Positions 7,754 to 17,054 of a stretch of 64,000 nucleotides of DNA are shown piece by piece. Both the position numbers and the translations under genes were made by a program. The stretch's first letter is position 1. Each line of letters opens with the position of its first letter. The notes beneath the pieces are model-generated. The model was not told the origin of the DNA and ran no database searches. It was given only the letters and a program-made list of their open reading frames with translations. The stretch covers positions 248,001 to 312,000 of the forward strand of contig NZ_NWFK02000001.1 of the NCBI RefSeq assembly GCF_002313155.2, read 5' to 3'. This stretch comes from Psychrobacter sp. FDAARGOS_221. GTDB taxonomy: Bacteria > Pseudomonadota > Gammaproteobacteria > Pseudomonadales > Moraxellaceae.

Positions 7754-8656
7754 ATGCAATCGAATATGGATACAACAAGCCATTATGATGCTTTAGACAC
7801 CACTTATCATATTAAAGCGATCAACCCCTCTTTTGCCTCTGATAATAATAAGACAAAAGCTATACCATCAGATTTATACATTACTGCCAGCACAGCCCAG
7901 TATTTTGCGCATCAACATGACGCATCGCAAACGTTCATCAAACAAGTGTATGAAACAGTACACAACGCTAAATTAAACTACTTTATGCCGTTATTATTTG
8001 CAGGCACCAACACTAACCTAATGTCAAAAACAGCTGCGCACATAGCGCCAAAAGTGGCTATAGGCTTAAAGCCTTTATATACAGAAAAGGTGTTTTTGGA
8101 GCAATACTTAGCATCGCCTATTGAAACGGTTATCAGTGAGTTGGTCGGTTACGATGTACAGCGCACGCGTATTTGTGAGATTGGTAACTTAGCGTCACAA
8201 AGTGCGGGTAATGCTCGGTTGATGATTGCATTTTTGGTGTTTTATCTATCAACACCGACCCAAAATGGGACTATGCAAACGACTAAAGCAGATTGGGCTG
8301 TCTGTACCGGCACAACTGCGGTTCAACATATCTTAAACCACATAGGGATTCGTAGTCATGTGATTGCTAAAGCAACGAGTGACGCTTTGGCTGACCCCAA
8401 TCAGGTCTCGGCATGGGGACGTTATTATCAACATAATCCGCTGGTGCTTGCCATTAATGTGGCCGATGCAAGAACGGTGTGCTCTCCTTATTTTGAGTAC
8501 ACAGAATACAACAAACGCAATTTAGCGCCAGCCTCACAACTAATTCAAGCCTCTCAAACCATTCAAATAAACCAAGCCTCGCAGCCAGCAATTATAAAAA
8601 TGCGAAGCACACATGCTGCGCACAGAGAGTCTTTGCCTATCACCCATTCAGCCTAA
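7754..8656 (+). CDS. Thermostable-hemolysin family protein (GNAT-like, T_hemolysin)
   Basis: A 300-residue soluble protein that matches the thermostable hemolysin (delta-VPH) family: FIKQVYETVHNAKLNYFMPLLF, PLYTEKVFLEQYLASPIE, CEIGNLASQSAGNARLMIAFLVFYL, and WGRYYQHNPLV near the end. Family members have an acyltransferase-like fold and are often annotated as hemolysins from one Vibrio protein, but enzymatic N-acyl transfer is a reasonable alternative. No signal peptide is seen. The last 45 residues are a repetitive Gln/Ala/Ser tail outside the family core. GGAG lies about 12 bases before the ATG. It heads a four-gene cluster with an acyl-AMP ligase, a dioxygenase and a reductase, which favours a biosynthetic role over a toxin role. 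Confidence 0.85.
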   Translation: MQSNMDTTSHYDALDTTYHIKAINPSFASDNNKTKAIPSDLYITASTAQYFAHQHDASQTFIKQVYETVHNAKLNYFMPLLFAGTNTNLMSKTAAHIAPKVAIGLKPLYTEKVFLEQYLASPIETVISELVGYDVQRTRICEIGNLASQSAGNARLMIAFLVFYLSTPTQNGTMQTTKADWAVCTGTTAVQHILNHIGIRSHVIAKATSDALADPNQVSAWGRYYQHNPLVLAINVADARTVCSPYFEYTEYNKRNLAPASQLIQASQTIQINQASQPAIIKMRSTHAAHRESLPITHSA

Positions 8657-8743
8657 ACTCGGTCAGCCCAAATTCAGGCAGCCTAACTATAGGGGTGGGT
8701 GTTAGCCGCTAGATTTATCACATATTAACTGTAAGAGACTCCA

Positions 8744-10513
8744 ATGACACCAATCTATAACGCCATTAGTCAGCATGCGATGCAGACACCAAACCAGATA
8801 GCCATTACTGAAATATCTCAAGCGATGGCTAACGATGGTTCTGATCATCAGATCAATCAGCAAGGCCTCAATAAGCAAAGTACTAAGCAGCAAGTCATCG
8901 AGCAATGCATTAAGCAGTTAACTTATGCCGAGCTACAAACACATCTTACTAATCTAAGCGACCTTCTTCATCCGTATCAAGGTCGTCGTGTGGCTATTTA
9001 TGCGGTCAATAACATAGATTGGGTGCTGCTTGATTTGGCATTTAGTCATGTTGGCGCGGTGGTCATTCCTATTCCGCTGTTTTTTAGTGCGTCGCAAATT
9101 GAGCATTTGTTGCAAGATGCTCAAATTGAGCTTATCTATATTGGTATCGGCTTATCACTGCCGCAGCTATCGGACTCTGAGGCAATAACCAAAACAACAA
9201 CTCCTGGTATTGAGACCATTACCAGCCAACATAATGGGTTAACTGAGACACCTGTAATAAATGGCACCTTTTATCAAACTAAATATTCGGTCAATACAGC
9301 ATCAAATCAAACTTCTGATGCCTCAACTGATACCTTAAAAGACAGGCCTTTTTGCAAGGTAACTTATACCTCAGGTAGTACAGGCATGCCCAAAGGGGTT
9401 TGCTTAGGCGATGAGACATTAATGCGTATTGTTACCTCGTTATCAGACGCCTTATCAGATACATTAACCGACACTACCCAAGACGTTATCCAATCAAAAG
9501 TAGGCCAATCTAAGGCAGGCCACTTGAGTGTGCTGCCTTTTGCCACTTTATTAGAAAACGTGGCAGGCATGTATGTCAGCTTATATATGGGCCGCACTTT
9601 GGTTATCGGTGATGTGAGTCAGTTTGGCTTACTGTCTAATCAAGCCTTTGATGCTGATAAGTTGCTACACACTCTACAAATGCACCGTATCGCCAGCGTT
9701 ATTTTACTGCCGCAAATGTTGAAAGCCATTTGTGAATGTGACAGCACATATGATTTATCAGCGCTCAAATTTATGGCAGTTGGCGGCGGCAAGGTCTCTC
9801 CAACCTTGTTGAAAGAGGCAACAGCATTGGGTTTGCCTGTCTATGAGGGTTATGGGCTATCAGAGTGTGGCTCTGTCGTCAGTCTCAATACACCCAAAGC
9901 ACATCGAGCAGGCAGCGTGGGAAAACCCATGCCGCATGCGGCTGTCAGCATTGCGCCTACTGGCGAGGTTATGGTAGCCGGAAATGCCATGCACGGTTAC
10001 TTAAATCAGGACAGCAGTGTATCGAAAACTGATTTAAACCAACCGCTAATAGCAACAGGTGATATCGGACACTTAGATGAGGATGGCTACCTATATATTA
10101 CAGGACGCCGCAAAAACGTACTGATTAGCAGCTTTGGTCGCAACATATCTCCAGAATGGGTAGAGGCGCAACTGTTGACCCAACCCATCATTTATCAAGC
10201 GGCAGTGCTCGGTGATGGCGAGCCTGCTTTATCTGCCGTCATTGTGGTTAATCTTGAATGGGCATCTATAGGCCAAGCTGGTGTTAATCAAGCAAGTACA
10301 GATCGAGCAAATACAGAACTAGAACAGTTGATTGCTGAGGCTATCGAGCATGTCAATCAAACACTGCCAGATTATGCTCAAGTAAAGCATTGGCATATTA
10401 CCGATGATGCCTTTAGCGTTGATAACGGACTACTGACGGATAATGGCAAATTGCGTCGATTACATATCCTACAGACCTACGCAGCAACGCTTGGAATAAG
10501 ACACTTGGCATAA
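8744..10513 (+). CDS. AMP-dependent acyl (fatty acid) ligase
   Basis: A 589-residue ANL-superfamily enzyme that would activate a carboxylic acid as acyl-AMP and then a thioester. Visible motifs: the P-loop YTSGSTGMPKGV near residue 208, the LPFATLLENVAG motif, GYGLSECGSVVSLN, ATGDIGHLDEDGYLYITGR with the hinge RKNVLISSFGRNISP, and a catalytic-type Lys at 569 (DNGKLRR). The motif set is closest to long-chain fatty acid ligases. A low-complexity insertion lies between residues about 150 and 205. It starts 87 bases after the hemolysin-family gene and is followed by a TfdA-like gene after 90 bases. It probably supplies the activated acyl group for the neighbouring GNAT-like protein. The substrate is unknown. 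Confidence 0.9.
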   Translation: MTPIYNAISQHAMQTPNQIAITEISQAMANDGSDHQINQQGLNKQSTKQQVIEQCIKQLTYAELQTHLTNLSDLLHPYQGRRVAIYAVNNIDWVLLDLAFSHVGAVVIPIPLFFSASQIEHLLQDAQIELIYIGIGLSLPQLSDSEAITKTTTPGIETITSQHNGLTETPVINGTFYQTKYSVNTASNQTSDASTDTLKDRPFCKVTYTSGSTGMPKGVCLGDETLMRIVTSLSDALSDTLTDTTQDVIQSKVGQSKAGHLSVLPFATLLENVAGMYVSLYMGRTLVIGDVSQFGLLSNQAFDADKLLHTLQMHRIASVILLPQMLKAICECDSTYDLSALKFMAVGGGKVSPTLLKEATALGLPVYEGYGLSECGSVVSLNTPKAHRAGSVGKPMPHAAVSIAPTGEVMVAGNAMHGYLNQDSSVSKTDLNQPLIATGDIGHLDEDGYLYITGRRKNVLISSFGRNISPEWVEAQLLTQPIIYQAAVLGDGEPALSAVIVVNLEWASIGQAGVNQASTDRANTELEQLIAEAIEHVNQTLPDYAQVKHWHITDDAFSVDNGLLTDNGKLRRLHILQTYAATLGIRHLA

Positions 10514-10603
10514 GACGCTTGGGTTAAACCGTTAACTGTTCGCTTTTAATAATATTGTTTTTATTTACTTATTTTATTCATCTAGTAGAGGGTATTAAAT
10601 CTT

Positions 10604-11479
10604 ATGCAAACCAACATCGCATCCCCTATTCAAGATTGTGTGGCTCAAGACAAATCAGACGTATTAGCCGCTTTAGAAAATCAAGGCTGGATACTAATAC
10701 GTGGCCATGATTATACTGTGGAGCACTTTAGTGCCTTGATGACCAGCCTATGCCAAACGCTGACCTATGATCCTGCACGCGAAAACATCAACAAAGAAAC
10801 TCAAAAAGTAGATGCTGGCACGCACCCTGTCGGACTGCATATTGAAAATGGCAATACCCCACTGCCGCCTGATGTGGTTGCTTTTTTTAGTGAGCTAAGT
10901 GCCAGTAAAGGCTCGCAAACCACGCTGTGTGATGGGCATGCTGTCTATCAAGCACTGCCTGAAACATTAAAACAGTTATTTTCCAATCCGATCAGTATCA
11001 GTCGCTATTTACCAAAAACCATTTGGCAAAATTATGTAGCGACCGCAATGGGTAAACCAGATATCGCAAATCAGCTTACTTTTGATGACTTAAAAAACTT
11101 CATCGCCCAAACCAATAGTGAGTCGTTAACACACGACGCTGAACCTCAAGCTGACGGCGGCATCCGTTATACCTTACAAGTGCCTGCTATACGCCAAGAT
11201 AATTTAAGCCATCTGCCCGCTTTTGCTAATACGCTACTAGGTCCCTCTTTTAATTACGAAAAGCCAGAGTTTACATTGGCAAATGCAGACAAAGTAGATG
11301 CGGAATTAATGCAGCAACTAACCCAAATTTGTGAAGCGCATACGCAAGAAATTGCATGGCAAGATGGTGATGTGCTGGTGTTAGACAATAAGCGAGTCAT
11401 GCATGGTCGTCGTGAAATTAAAGTACCTCTTAATGAGCGTAAGCTGTATATTGGTATGGGACTGGGTGTGAATAAATAA
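10604..11479 (+). CDS. TauD/TfdA-family Fe(II)/2-oxoglutarate dioxygenase
   Basis: A 291-residue protein with the TfdA-type iron triad: H79-x-E81 (LHIENGN) and distal H267 (VMHGRREI), where the following arginine would bind 2-oxoglutarate. The intervening CDGHAVYQALPE segment also fits the family. These enzymes hydroxylate or oxidatively cleave small molecules. The acidic ligand is Glu in place of the more common Asp, which is tolerated in parts of the family. It lies in the third position of the hemolysin-family cluster, so it may hydroxylate the acyl or amine product made there. The family call is firm; the substrate is unknown. Confidence 0.88.
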   Translation: MQTNIASPIQDCVAQDKSDVLAALENQGWILIRGHDYTVEHFSALMTSLCQTLTYDPARENINKETQKVDAGTHPVGLHIENGNTPLPPDVVAFFSELSASKGSQTTLCDGHAVYQALPETLKQLFSNPISISRYLPKTIWQNYVATAMGKPDIANQLTFDDLKNFIAQTNSESLTHDAEPQADGGIRYTLQVPAIRQDNLSHLPAFANTLLGPSFNYEKPEFTLANADKVDAELMQQLTQICEAHTQEIAWQDGDVLVLDNKRVMHGRREIKVPLNERKLYIGMGLGVNK

Positions 11480-11539
11480 AAATGAATGAAGACCTATAAC
11501 ACGAATAACATTATAAAAATTTATAAATAAGAGATTAAC

Positions 11540-12382
11540 ATGACAACACCCAACCCAAAAGCCAACGCCTACACCGTACTTATTGGAGCAACTGGCGGTA
11601 TCGGTCAAGAGATAGCCAAGCAATTATGCGCAAATAATCGTCCTGTGGTTCTGGTAGGCCGTAATACCCAAAAACTAACGCAGCTGCATCATGAGCTAGC
11701 ACAAAACTACCCTAACCTTTCGATACAGGCTTGTGCTTGTGACTTAAGTATTCCTTCTTCGCAAGATGAATTGATCGAAAACTTAAAGCAGCTTATTCAG
11801 CCAGCGACTAATGATAGTGTTAACTATATTGATGCGGTCATTTTCAATGCAGGCATTAATGACTTTGCTTTGCTGACAGATCAAAGCGATGACCTGCTTG
11901 AGCAAATGATGCTGGTGAATGTCGCTTATCCAATGCAACTGATTAAGCGCTTGTTACCTGTATTAATTGCGCAAAACAAACCGAGTCAAATCATTAACAT
12001 TGGCTCAACCTTTGGCAGTATCGGCTATCCTGGCTTTAGTGCTTATAGTGCCAGTAAATTTGCTTTACGCGGTGCGACTCAAGCTTTGCAGCGAGAATAT
12101 AGCGATACTACAGTTCGCTTTCGCTACTTTGCGCCCAGAGCCACTAAAACCACGATGAATAATGATGCTGTGGTCGCAATGAACAATGAGTTGAAAGTGA
12201 ATATGGACTCACCGGAACTGGTTGCTAAGGCATTGGTTGAGTTTTTAAGCAACAAACAAGTTAATCAGCACCTTGGCTTTCCAGAACGGTTTTTTGCTTG
12301 GCTAAACCGTGTGTTCCCAAGTATTGTCGGAAATGCAATTATTAAGGATTTACCGACTATTAAGCGTTATGCTCAGAAGTAG
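11540..12382 (+). CDS. Short-chain dehydrogenase/reductase
   Basis: A 280-residue Rossmann enzyme. The cofactor motif GATGGIG near the N-terminus is followed by VGRN, which suggests NADPH. NAG (FNAGIND) is present, and the catalytic triad is S156, Y169 and K173 (YSASK) with normal spacing. The C-terminal part (FPERFFAWLNRVFPSIVGNAI) is amphipathic and is seen in reductases acting on lipids. It begins 60 bases after the dioxygenase gene and ends the cluster. A ketone or aldehyde intermediate from the neighbouring dioxygenase is a plausible substrate, by inference. Confidence 0.9.
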   Translation: MTTPNPKANAYTVLIGATGGIGQEIAKQLCANNRPVVLVGRNTQKLTQLHHELAQNYPNLSIQACACDLSIPSSQDELIENLKQLIQPATNDSVNYIDAVIFNAGINDFALLTDQSDDLLEQMMLVNVAYPMQLIKRLLPVLIAQNKPSQIINIGSTFGSIGYPGFSAYSASKFALRGATQALQREYSDTTVRFRYFAPRATKTTMNNDAVVAMNNELKVNMDSPELVAKALVEFLSNKQVNQHLGFPERFFAWLNRVFPSIVGNAIIKDLPTIKRYAQK

Positions 12383-12528
12383 ATATAAGTTTTGGGCCTA
12401 ATAGCTATTTCAATATGAATATTACATGTAGGACCGTTAGTATGATATTTTTAGACAAGAAATCTATAAATACCAAAAGAAACAAAAAATAGTATGAAAT
12501 ACTGACAGGTCCTTAAAAGGAGTTAATC

Positions 12529-13590
12529 ATGCCAACCGCAGACTTCCAAATTAATTTTCTGAGAAATATACAGTGGCTGTTAGAATCTAGCGCTTATACC
12601 TCAACGTACAAGTTTGCCTTATTAGTTGCAATATCTAATCTATCCATTGAATCAGGCATTAATAATGACAGCACCTGCTCTATCTCTTACTATCAACTTG
12701 CTGAACAATTCATACAACTATACTGGTCTCAAGCACTGCCATTCTCAGACTTAGATAGCAACTCCACCTTAAGACAAAGTAATACGCCGGGACAAATTAA
12801 AGTCATTACCAGCATTCTAAACTTGCAAGCTGAAGCGAAAACAACTAGCTTGAATAACGCTCGCACTTTTAATATAAAAAAATGGCAATCTACACTTAAA
12901 GAAATTGCTCGTACTATTAAAAATAATCCTGCTAAATATCTGCAAAGTGCTGAAAATAAAATAAACCGAGAGTTCTTGTACGTATATGACAGTAAAGCAC
13001 AAGAAATAACCTTAAAACCAGGGGTTGCCTACTGTTTTGCAAGATTTAGTAAAATCATTCAAAAGCTATGCCAACAGTATTGGGCAGATTTTGTCCGGAA
13101 AAACCGTCACAACCAAGCCTATTTCAGTGATGATTTAGATTTACAACAATTTTTATTCAATCAACCGAGACAAAACCTAAGCGTCTTAGTGCCTTTGTTA
13201 AAAGACATCCAAGATGGAGAGTGTTTTTATTGTGGTGGTCATTTAAAAGGGACGCCCGAAGTTGATCATTTTATTCCATGGTCAAAATACCAAATAGATA
13301 CCACACATAACTTTGTGCTTGCTGATCACAAGTGCAATAACAGTAAACGTGACTATTTGGCGGAAGAAAGATTTTATGAACAATGGTTAATTAGAAACCA
13401 GGATTATGGAAAACTGATAGAGGATGAAACATCCACTATGGGTTTTATTAGCAATCAAACTCGATCAGAAACTATTAGTCAATGGGCTTATCAGGTTGCA
13501 GTTGAGCATAACGATCTAGTCTGGATACCAAACTCTACTACTAGACTACGGTATATCAATCCATCTCTTCTGCCTCGTCTAGGGGTCTAA
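12529..13590 (+). CDS. HNH endonuclease domain protein of unknown role
   Basis: A 353-residue protein. The N-terminal 220 residues match nothing I recognise apart from a recurrent start (NIQWLLESSAYTSTYKFALL) that I associate with stand-alone HNH proteins. Residues about 230-285 form an HNH nuclease: CFYCGG, then EVDHFIPWSKY, HNFVLADHKCNNSKRD. The Cys-x2-Cys and Cys-Asn-x-x-Lys elements and the central Asp-His are intact. It has a good AAGGAG ribosome site and its own 146-base upstream gap. It is convergent with the NADAR-type gene at 13995, hinting at a small defence-related island. Restriction of foreign DNA is a guess; a housekeeping nuclease is possible. Confidence 0.75.
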   Translation: MPTADFQINFLRNIQWLLESSAYTSTYKFALLVAISNLSIESGINNDSTCSISYYQLAEQFIQLYWSQALPFSDLDSNSTLRQSNTPGQIKVITSILNLQAEAKTTSLNNARTFNIKKWQSTLKEIARTIKNNPAKYLQSAENKINREFLYVYDSKAQEITLKPGVAYCFARFSKIIQKLCQQYWADFVRKNRHNQAYFSDDLDLQQFLFNQPRQNLSVLVPLLKDIQDGECFYCGGHLKGTPEVDHFIPWSKYQIDTTHNFVLADHKCNNSKRDYLAEERFYEQWLIRNQDYGKLIEDETSTMGFISNQTRSETISQWAYQVAVEHNDLVWIPNSTTRLRYINPSLLPRLGV

Positions 13591-13633
13591 GAAAAATGCC
13601 CAACCTGGCAAGGTCGGGGTTATGGAGGGCAGT

Positions 13634-13984
13634 TTAATTAATATCAAACCGATAACGCTGCTTGTCATATTTAGCAGCATAGCCAACAGCCGTTGTAGAA
13701 TACTTTTTGCCCGAGCTATCGACGTAGCTAATCTCTAGCGAGTCTTCAGTATCCTGATATTGGATGGTATAGATATAGGACTGTTCGGGTTCAAGCTTGC
13801 CAATGACATCGTGACTGCCTGCATTTAGATAATGCACAGTAATATCAAAGACTGTATCTGATTTATGGTTACTAATCTTAAAGGTGCCTTCAGGTTGCTG
13901 CTGGGATGAGCAAGACATTAGCCATAGACTAGCAGCCACTAATAGAGCCACTTTATTGAATTGAGCAAATCCGACGACTCTCAT
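13634..13984 (-). CDS. Small lipoprotein, unknown function
   Basis: A 116-residue protein with a signal peptide ending in the lipobox LMSC, so it should be lipid-anchored in the envelope. The mature part is a short beta-rich domain (FKISNHKSDTVFDITVHYLNAG ... YRFDIN) I do not recognise. Its start lies only ten bases after the stop of the NADAR-type gene at 13995, so both are probably co-transcribed, though a link between a DNA-directed enzyme and a lipoprotein is not obvious. Confidence 0.75.
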   Translation of the reverse strand: MRVVGFAQFNKVALLVAASLWLMSCSSQQQPEGTFKISNHKSDTVFDITVHYLNAGSHDVIGKLEPEQSYIYTIQYQDTEDSLEISYVDSSGKKYSTTAVGYAAKYDKQRYRFDIN

Positions 13985-13994
13985 AGTGACTATC

Positions 13995-14762
13995 TTAAAA
14001 CCAACCTTCTTCTAACTGATCTTCGGTGTTACTTAAGTCAAACCCTGTGACCAGATCATAAAACGTCCCGGGATCTTCAATACCGTCTAATAGCTCGCGT
14101 TTATGCAATGCCACAAACATCGCTAATGAATAAGCGGGACAATGAATATTCTTTTTTGGGTTAAACGATACGTCTGTAAAGGCTTGGTATTGAAGTACTT
14201 CCTCGTGCAGCTGTGGGTGCTGCTTTAGCGCATTGACATACAGCCAATCATAAAATACCGTCAGCGGCTCAAGACCCCATAGCATGCCAAAATAATCATA
14301 ACCGGTAATATCACCAGAGCTGATTAAACGCTCATCTTTTTTGGCTTGTCTTGGTGCAGCGTCTAGCAAATCAATAAAGGGACCGCCTTTTTCAAATACT
14401 TTGCTGGCTTGATAGGCGTTTTCGACACTGTACTGCCTGCCCTGCTCTATCCCTTCACTGTTGTTATTCGCATCTCTGTCAGATTCAAAACCATGGGTCA
14501 GCTTTAGAGTGTTAGGATTAAGGTGAAAACTTAGCTTATTACCGGATTTACTGGTTAAATCCAGCACTTTTTTAAAGCCGTATTTCTTTTTGATGACTTG
14601 ATGCAGATCATTGATGGTTTTTTTCTTCTGGCGGGTCGCAAATCCCACATGGCGCTCGATTCTAACCATATCGGTTTTGACAAGATTGTCACTGCCGACT
14701 CTAGGCATAAAGACAGGTTTGTATTCGATAGGTGTGGGCGTTTGAGATAAAGGGTGTTGCAT
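13995..14762 (-). CDS. NADAR-superfamily protein resembling DarT1-associated antitoxins
   Basis: A 255-residue protein. The core has the NADAR-type signature E114-x3-Q118-x2-K121 (VENAYQASK), followed by RQAKKDERLISSGD and the strongly conserved-looking WGLEPLTVFYDWLYVNAL and FTDVSFNPKKNIHCPAYSLA. NADAR enzymes remove ADP-ribose from nucleic acid bases; the DarT1-associated group acts as the antitoxin to a DNA ADP-ribosyltransferase. No DarT-like toxin gene is seen next to it, so here it would be solitary. It shares a transcript with the lipoprotein at 13634. The subfamily call rests on remembered motif similarity and is less secure than the superfamily call. Confidence 0.65.
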   Translation of the reverse strand: MQHPLSQTPTPIEYKPVFMPRVGSDNLVKTDMVRIERHVGFATRQKKKTINDLHQVIKKKYGFKKVLDLTSKSGNKLSFHLNPNTLKLTHGFESDRDANNNSEGIEQGRQYSVENAYQASKVFEKGGPFIDLLDAAPRQAKKDERLISSGDITGYDYFGMLWGLEPLTVFYDWLYVNALKQHPQLHEEVLQYQAFTDVSFNPKKNIHCPAYSLAMFVALHKRELLDGIEDPGTFYDLVTGFDLSNTEDQLEEGWF

Positions 14763-14974
14763 AGTGTTAGGCCTTAAATAGTGCTGAGTCTTAAATATAC
14801 TTTAAAGTTTGATATTTTATTTAGCAGGTTAAATGAATAGATGTCAGTTTAACGCACTATCTGGCTTTGGTGTTATAAAAGCATGGATTTATGGGTTAAA
14901 AGGTTTGATTTGAACCAAGTAGCATTCATTTCGCCAACCATTTGGCTAGCCATGTCGCTAAAACCACCAAACAT

Positions 14975-15016
14975 AAAAAAACAGCAACCCATCTGATTTA
15001 AGATAGATTGCTGCTT
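14975..15016 (-). terminator. Rho-independent terminator of the aldehyde dehydrogenase gene
   Basis: On the minus strand a GCAGCAATCTATCT / AGATGGGTTGCTG stem with a short loop is followed directly by seven T residues, about 37 bases after the dehydrogenase stop codon. Confidence 0.85.
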
Positions 15017-15052
15017 TATTTAAAAGACCTTAGTCTATTATTGGTTTAAGAT

Positions 15053-16579
15053 TTAGAAGAAACCCATTGCCTTGGTGCTGTAAGACACCAACATGTTTTT
15101 GGTTTGCTGATAGTGATCAAGCATCATCAGATGGTTTTCACGGCCGATGCCTGATTTCTTATAGCCACCGAATGCAGCGTGTGATGGATAGATGTGATAA
15201 CAGTTGGTCCAAACTCGACCGGCTTGGATACCACGGCCAAAGCGGTATGCTTTGTGCACATTACGGGTCCAGATACCTGCGCCTAAGCCATACAAAGTGT
15301 CATTGGCCAAACGCATCGCTTCTTCATCATCTTTAAAGGTAGTCACTGCCAATACTGGGCCAAAGATTTCCTCTTGGAATACCCGCATATCGTTGGTGCC
15401 TTCAAAGATGGTTGGCTGTACATAATAACCATTGGCTAACACACCGTCATAATTGGCTTTTTCACCGCCAACTAGGACTTTAGCCCCTTCTTTTTTACCA
15501 ATATCTAGATAGCTGACAATTTTATCCAGCTGCTCGTTACTGGCTTGAGCACCTACCATGGTATCTGTATCTAGTGGGTTGCCAACTTTAATGGCTTTAA
15601 CCCGCTCGATACAGCGCTTGATAAACTCTTCATAAATGCTTTCATGCACTAATGCACGCGATGGACAGGTACATACCTCGCCTTGGTTTAAGGCGAACAT
15701 TACCAGACCTTCAACCGCTTTATCCAAAAAGTCATCATCTTCATCCATCACATCAGCGAAGAAAATGTTCGGGCTTTTACCGCCCAGCTCTAGGGTAACT
15801 GGGATAATGTTTTCACTGGCGTATTCCATAATCAGACGACCGGTTGTGGTCTCACCAGTAAAGGCTACTTTATTAATACGAGGGTTTGAAGCCAGTGGTT
15901 TACCTGCTTCTACACCAAAACCATTAACAATATTTAGCACACCTTTTGGTAGCAAGTCTGCCAAACCAATGGTATCGATTAGATACATAATAGAGGCAGG
16001 CGTTTGCTCTGCTGGCTTGAGTACAATACAGTTACCCGTGGCTAATGCAGGGGCAATTTTCCAAATGGCCATTAGAATTGGGAAGTTCCAAGGGATAATC
16101 TGACCGACGACACCAAGAGGTTCGTGGAAGTGATAGGCTACGGTATCGTCATCAATTTGACTGATGCCGCCTTCTTGTGCACGGATGGCGCTGGCGAAGT
16201 AACGCAGTTGATCAATGGCTAATGGAATGTCTGCTGCTAAGGTTTCTCTAACTGGCTTACCGTTTTCATAGCATTCGGCAACCGCAATTTTCTCAAGGTT
16301 TTGCTCCATTTTATCGGCAATCTTGAGTAACAGATTGGCGCGCTCAGTGACACTGGTTTTACCCCAGGCATCTTTAGCCGCATGCGCAGCATCTAGCGCT
16401 TTTTCAATATCTGCTTCTTTAGAACGGGCAACTTTACAAATTACCTTGCCGTCAATAGGACTGGTGTCTTCAAAATACTCACCATCAATGGGGGCAACCC
16501 ACTCACCGCCGATAAAGTTATCATATTTCTCACGGAACTGAACCAAGCTATTATCGGTATTTGGGGTCTGGTACAACAT
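15053..16579 (-). CDS. NAD-dependent aldehyde dehydrogenase (ExaC/AldB type)
   Basis: A 508-residue enzyme that oxidises aldehydes, most likely acetaldehyde or similar, to acids. Motifs: [23 protein letters not shown] for NAD binding, [12 protein letters not shown] with the general-base Glu, and the nucleophile Cys in [11 protein letters not shown]; the C-terminal [12 protein letters not shown] is the usual oligomer/active-site segment. The vicinal second Cys is typical for the ExaC/AcoD group. An AAGGAG ribosome site sits seven bases before the ATG. It is a single-gene unit with its own terminator and diverges from the Nramp-like genes. The substrate is inferred from subgroup resemblance. 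Confidence 0.93.
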   Translation of the reverse strand: MLYQTPNTDNSLVQFREKYDNFIGGEWVAPIDGEYFEDTSPIDGKVICKVARSKEADIEKALDAAHAAKDAWGKTSVTERANLLLKIADKMEQNLEKIAVAECYENGKPVRETLAADIPLAIDQLRYFASAIRAQEGGISQIDDDTVAYHFHEPLGVVGQIIPWNFPILMAIWKIAPALATGNCIVLKPAEQTPASIMYLIDTIGLADLLPKGVLNIVNGFGVEAGKPLASNPRINKVAFTGETTTGRLIMEYASENIIPVTLELGGKSPNIFFADVMDEDDDFLDKAVEGLVMFALNQGEVCTCPSRALVHESIYEEFIKRCIERVKAIKVGNPLDTDTMVGAQASNEQLDKIVSYLDIGKKEGAKVLVGGEKANYDGVLANGYYVQPTIFEGTNDMRVFQEEIFGPVLAVTTFKDDEEAMRLANDTLYGLGAGIWTRNVHKAYRFGRGIQAGRVWTNCYHIYPSHAAFGGYKKSGIGRENHLMMLDHYQQTKNMLVSYSTKAMGFF

Positions 16580-17054
16580 ACAACACTCCTTGTTATTACT
16601 ATTATCATTATGATGATTGCTATTAAGCCGCCGCCCTGCTTTTAATACTATTTATTAATTCGATGAGCTGGCAAGCATAAGCCGCAATATTCCTTTGCGT
16701 GCTTAGCTATCCTATAGGTTTATTAGCGTTAGAAAAAGTTCCTTATTTTATGCTATCAACTCCTAAGTGATAACTTATTGTTATATGACTCTAAATTATA
16801 AGTTATGCTAATCTTAAATAGGCAATGCTAACAATGAAATTTAACTTAACCATTGTTAAAAATTTCTTTCTAAATAAATCCTTCCAAACAACTTAAGATC
16901 AGCGCCATACCTTGTATAACCAAAATCTCGAAGGCTTATAACTATTATCAATTCGTTTTTATAGCAGCCGTGCTAGTATATTTAGGTTTACCAAGACAAA
17001 AGTTTAACTTTCTTACTGGGTCGGTTGACTGGGACTGACAAGCTCGGGGTTATT
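16580..17054. other. Intergenic region between divergent aldehyde dehydrogenase and Nramp-like genes
   Basis: No gene is visible in this 475-base AT-rich stretch. It must hold two divergent promoters. An 8-bp inverted repeat, ATAACTTA (16770-16777) and TAAGTTAT (16799-16806), separated by 21 bases, is a candidate regulator site. Confidence 0.5.
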
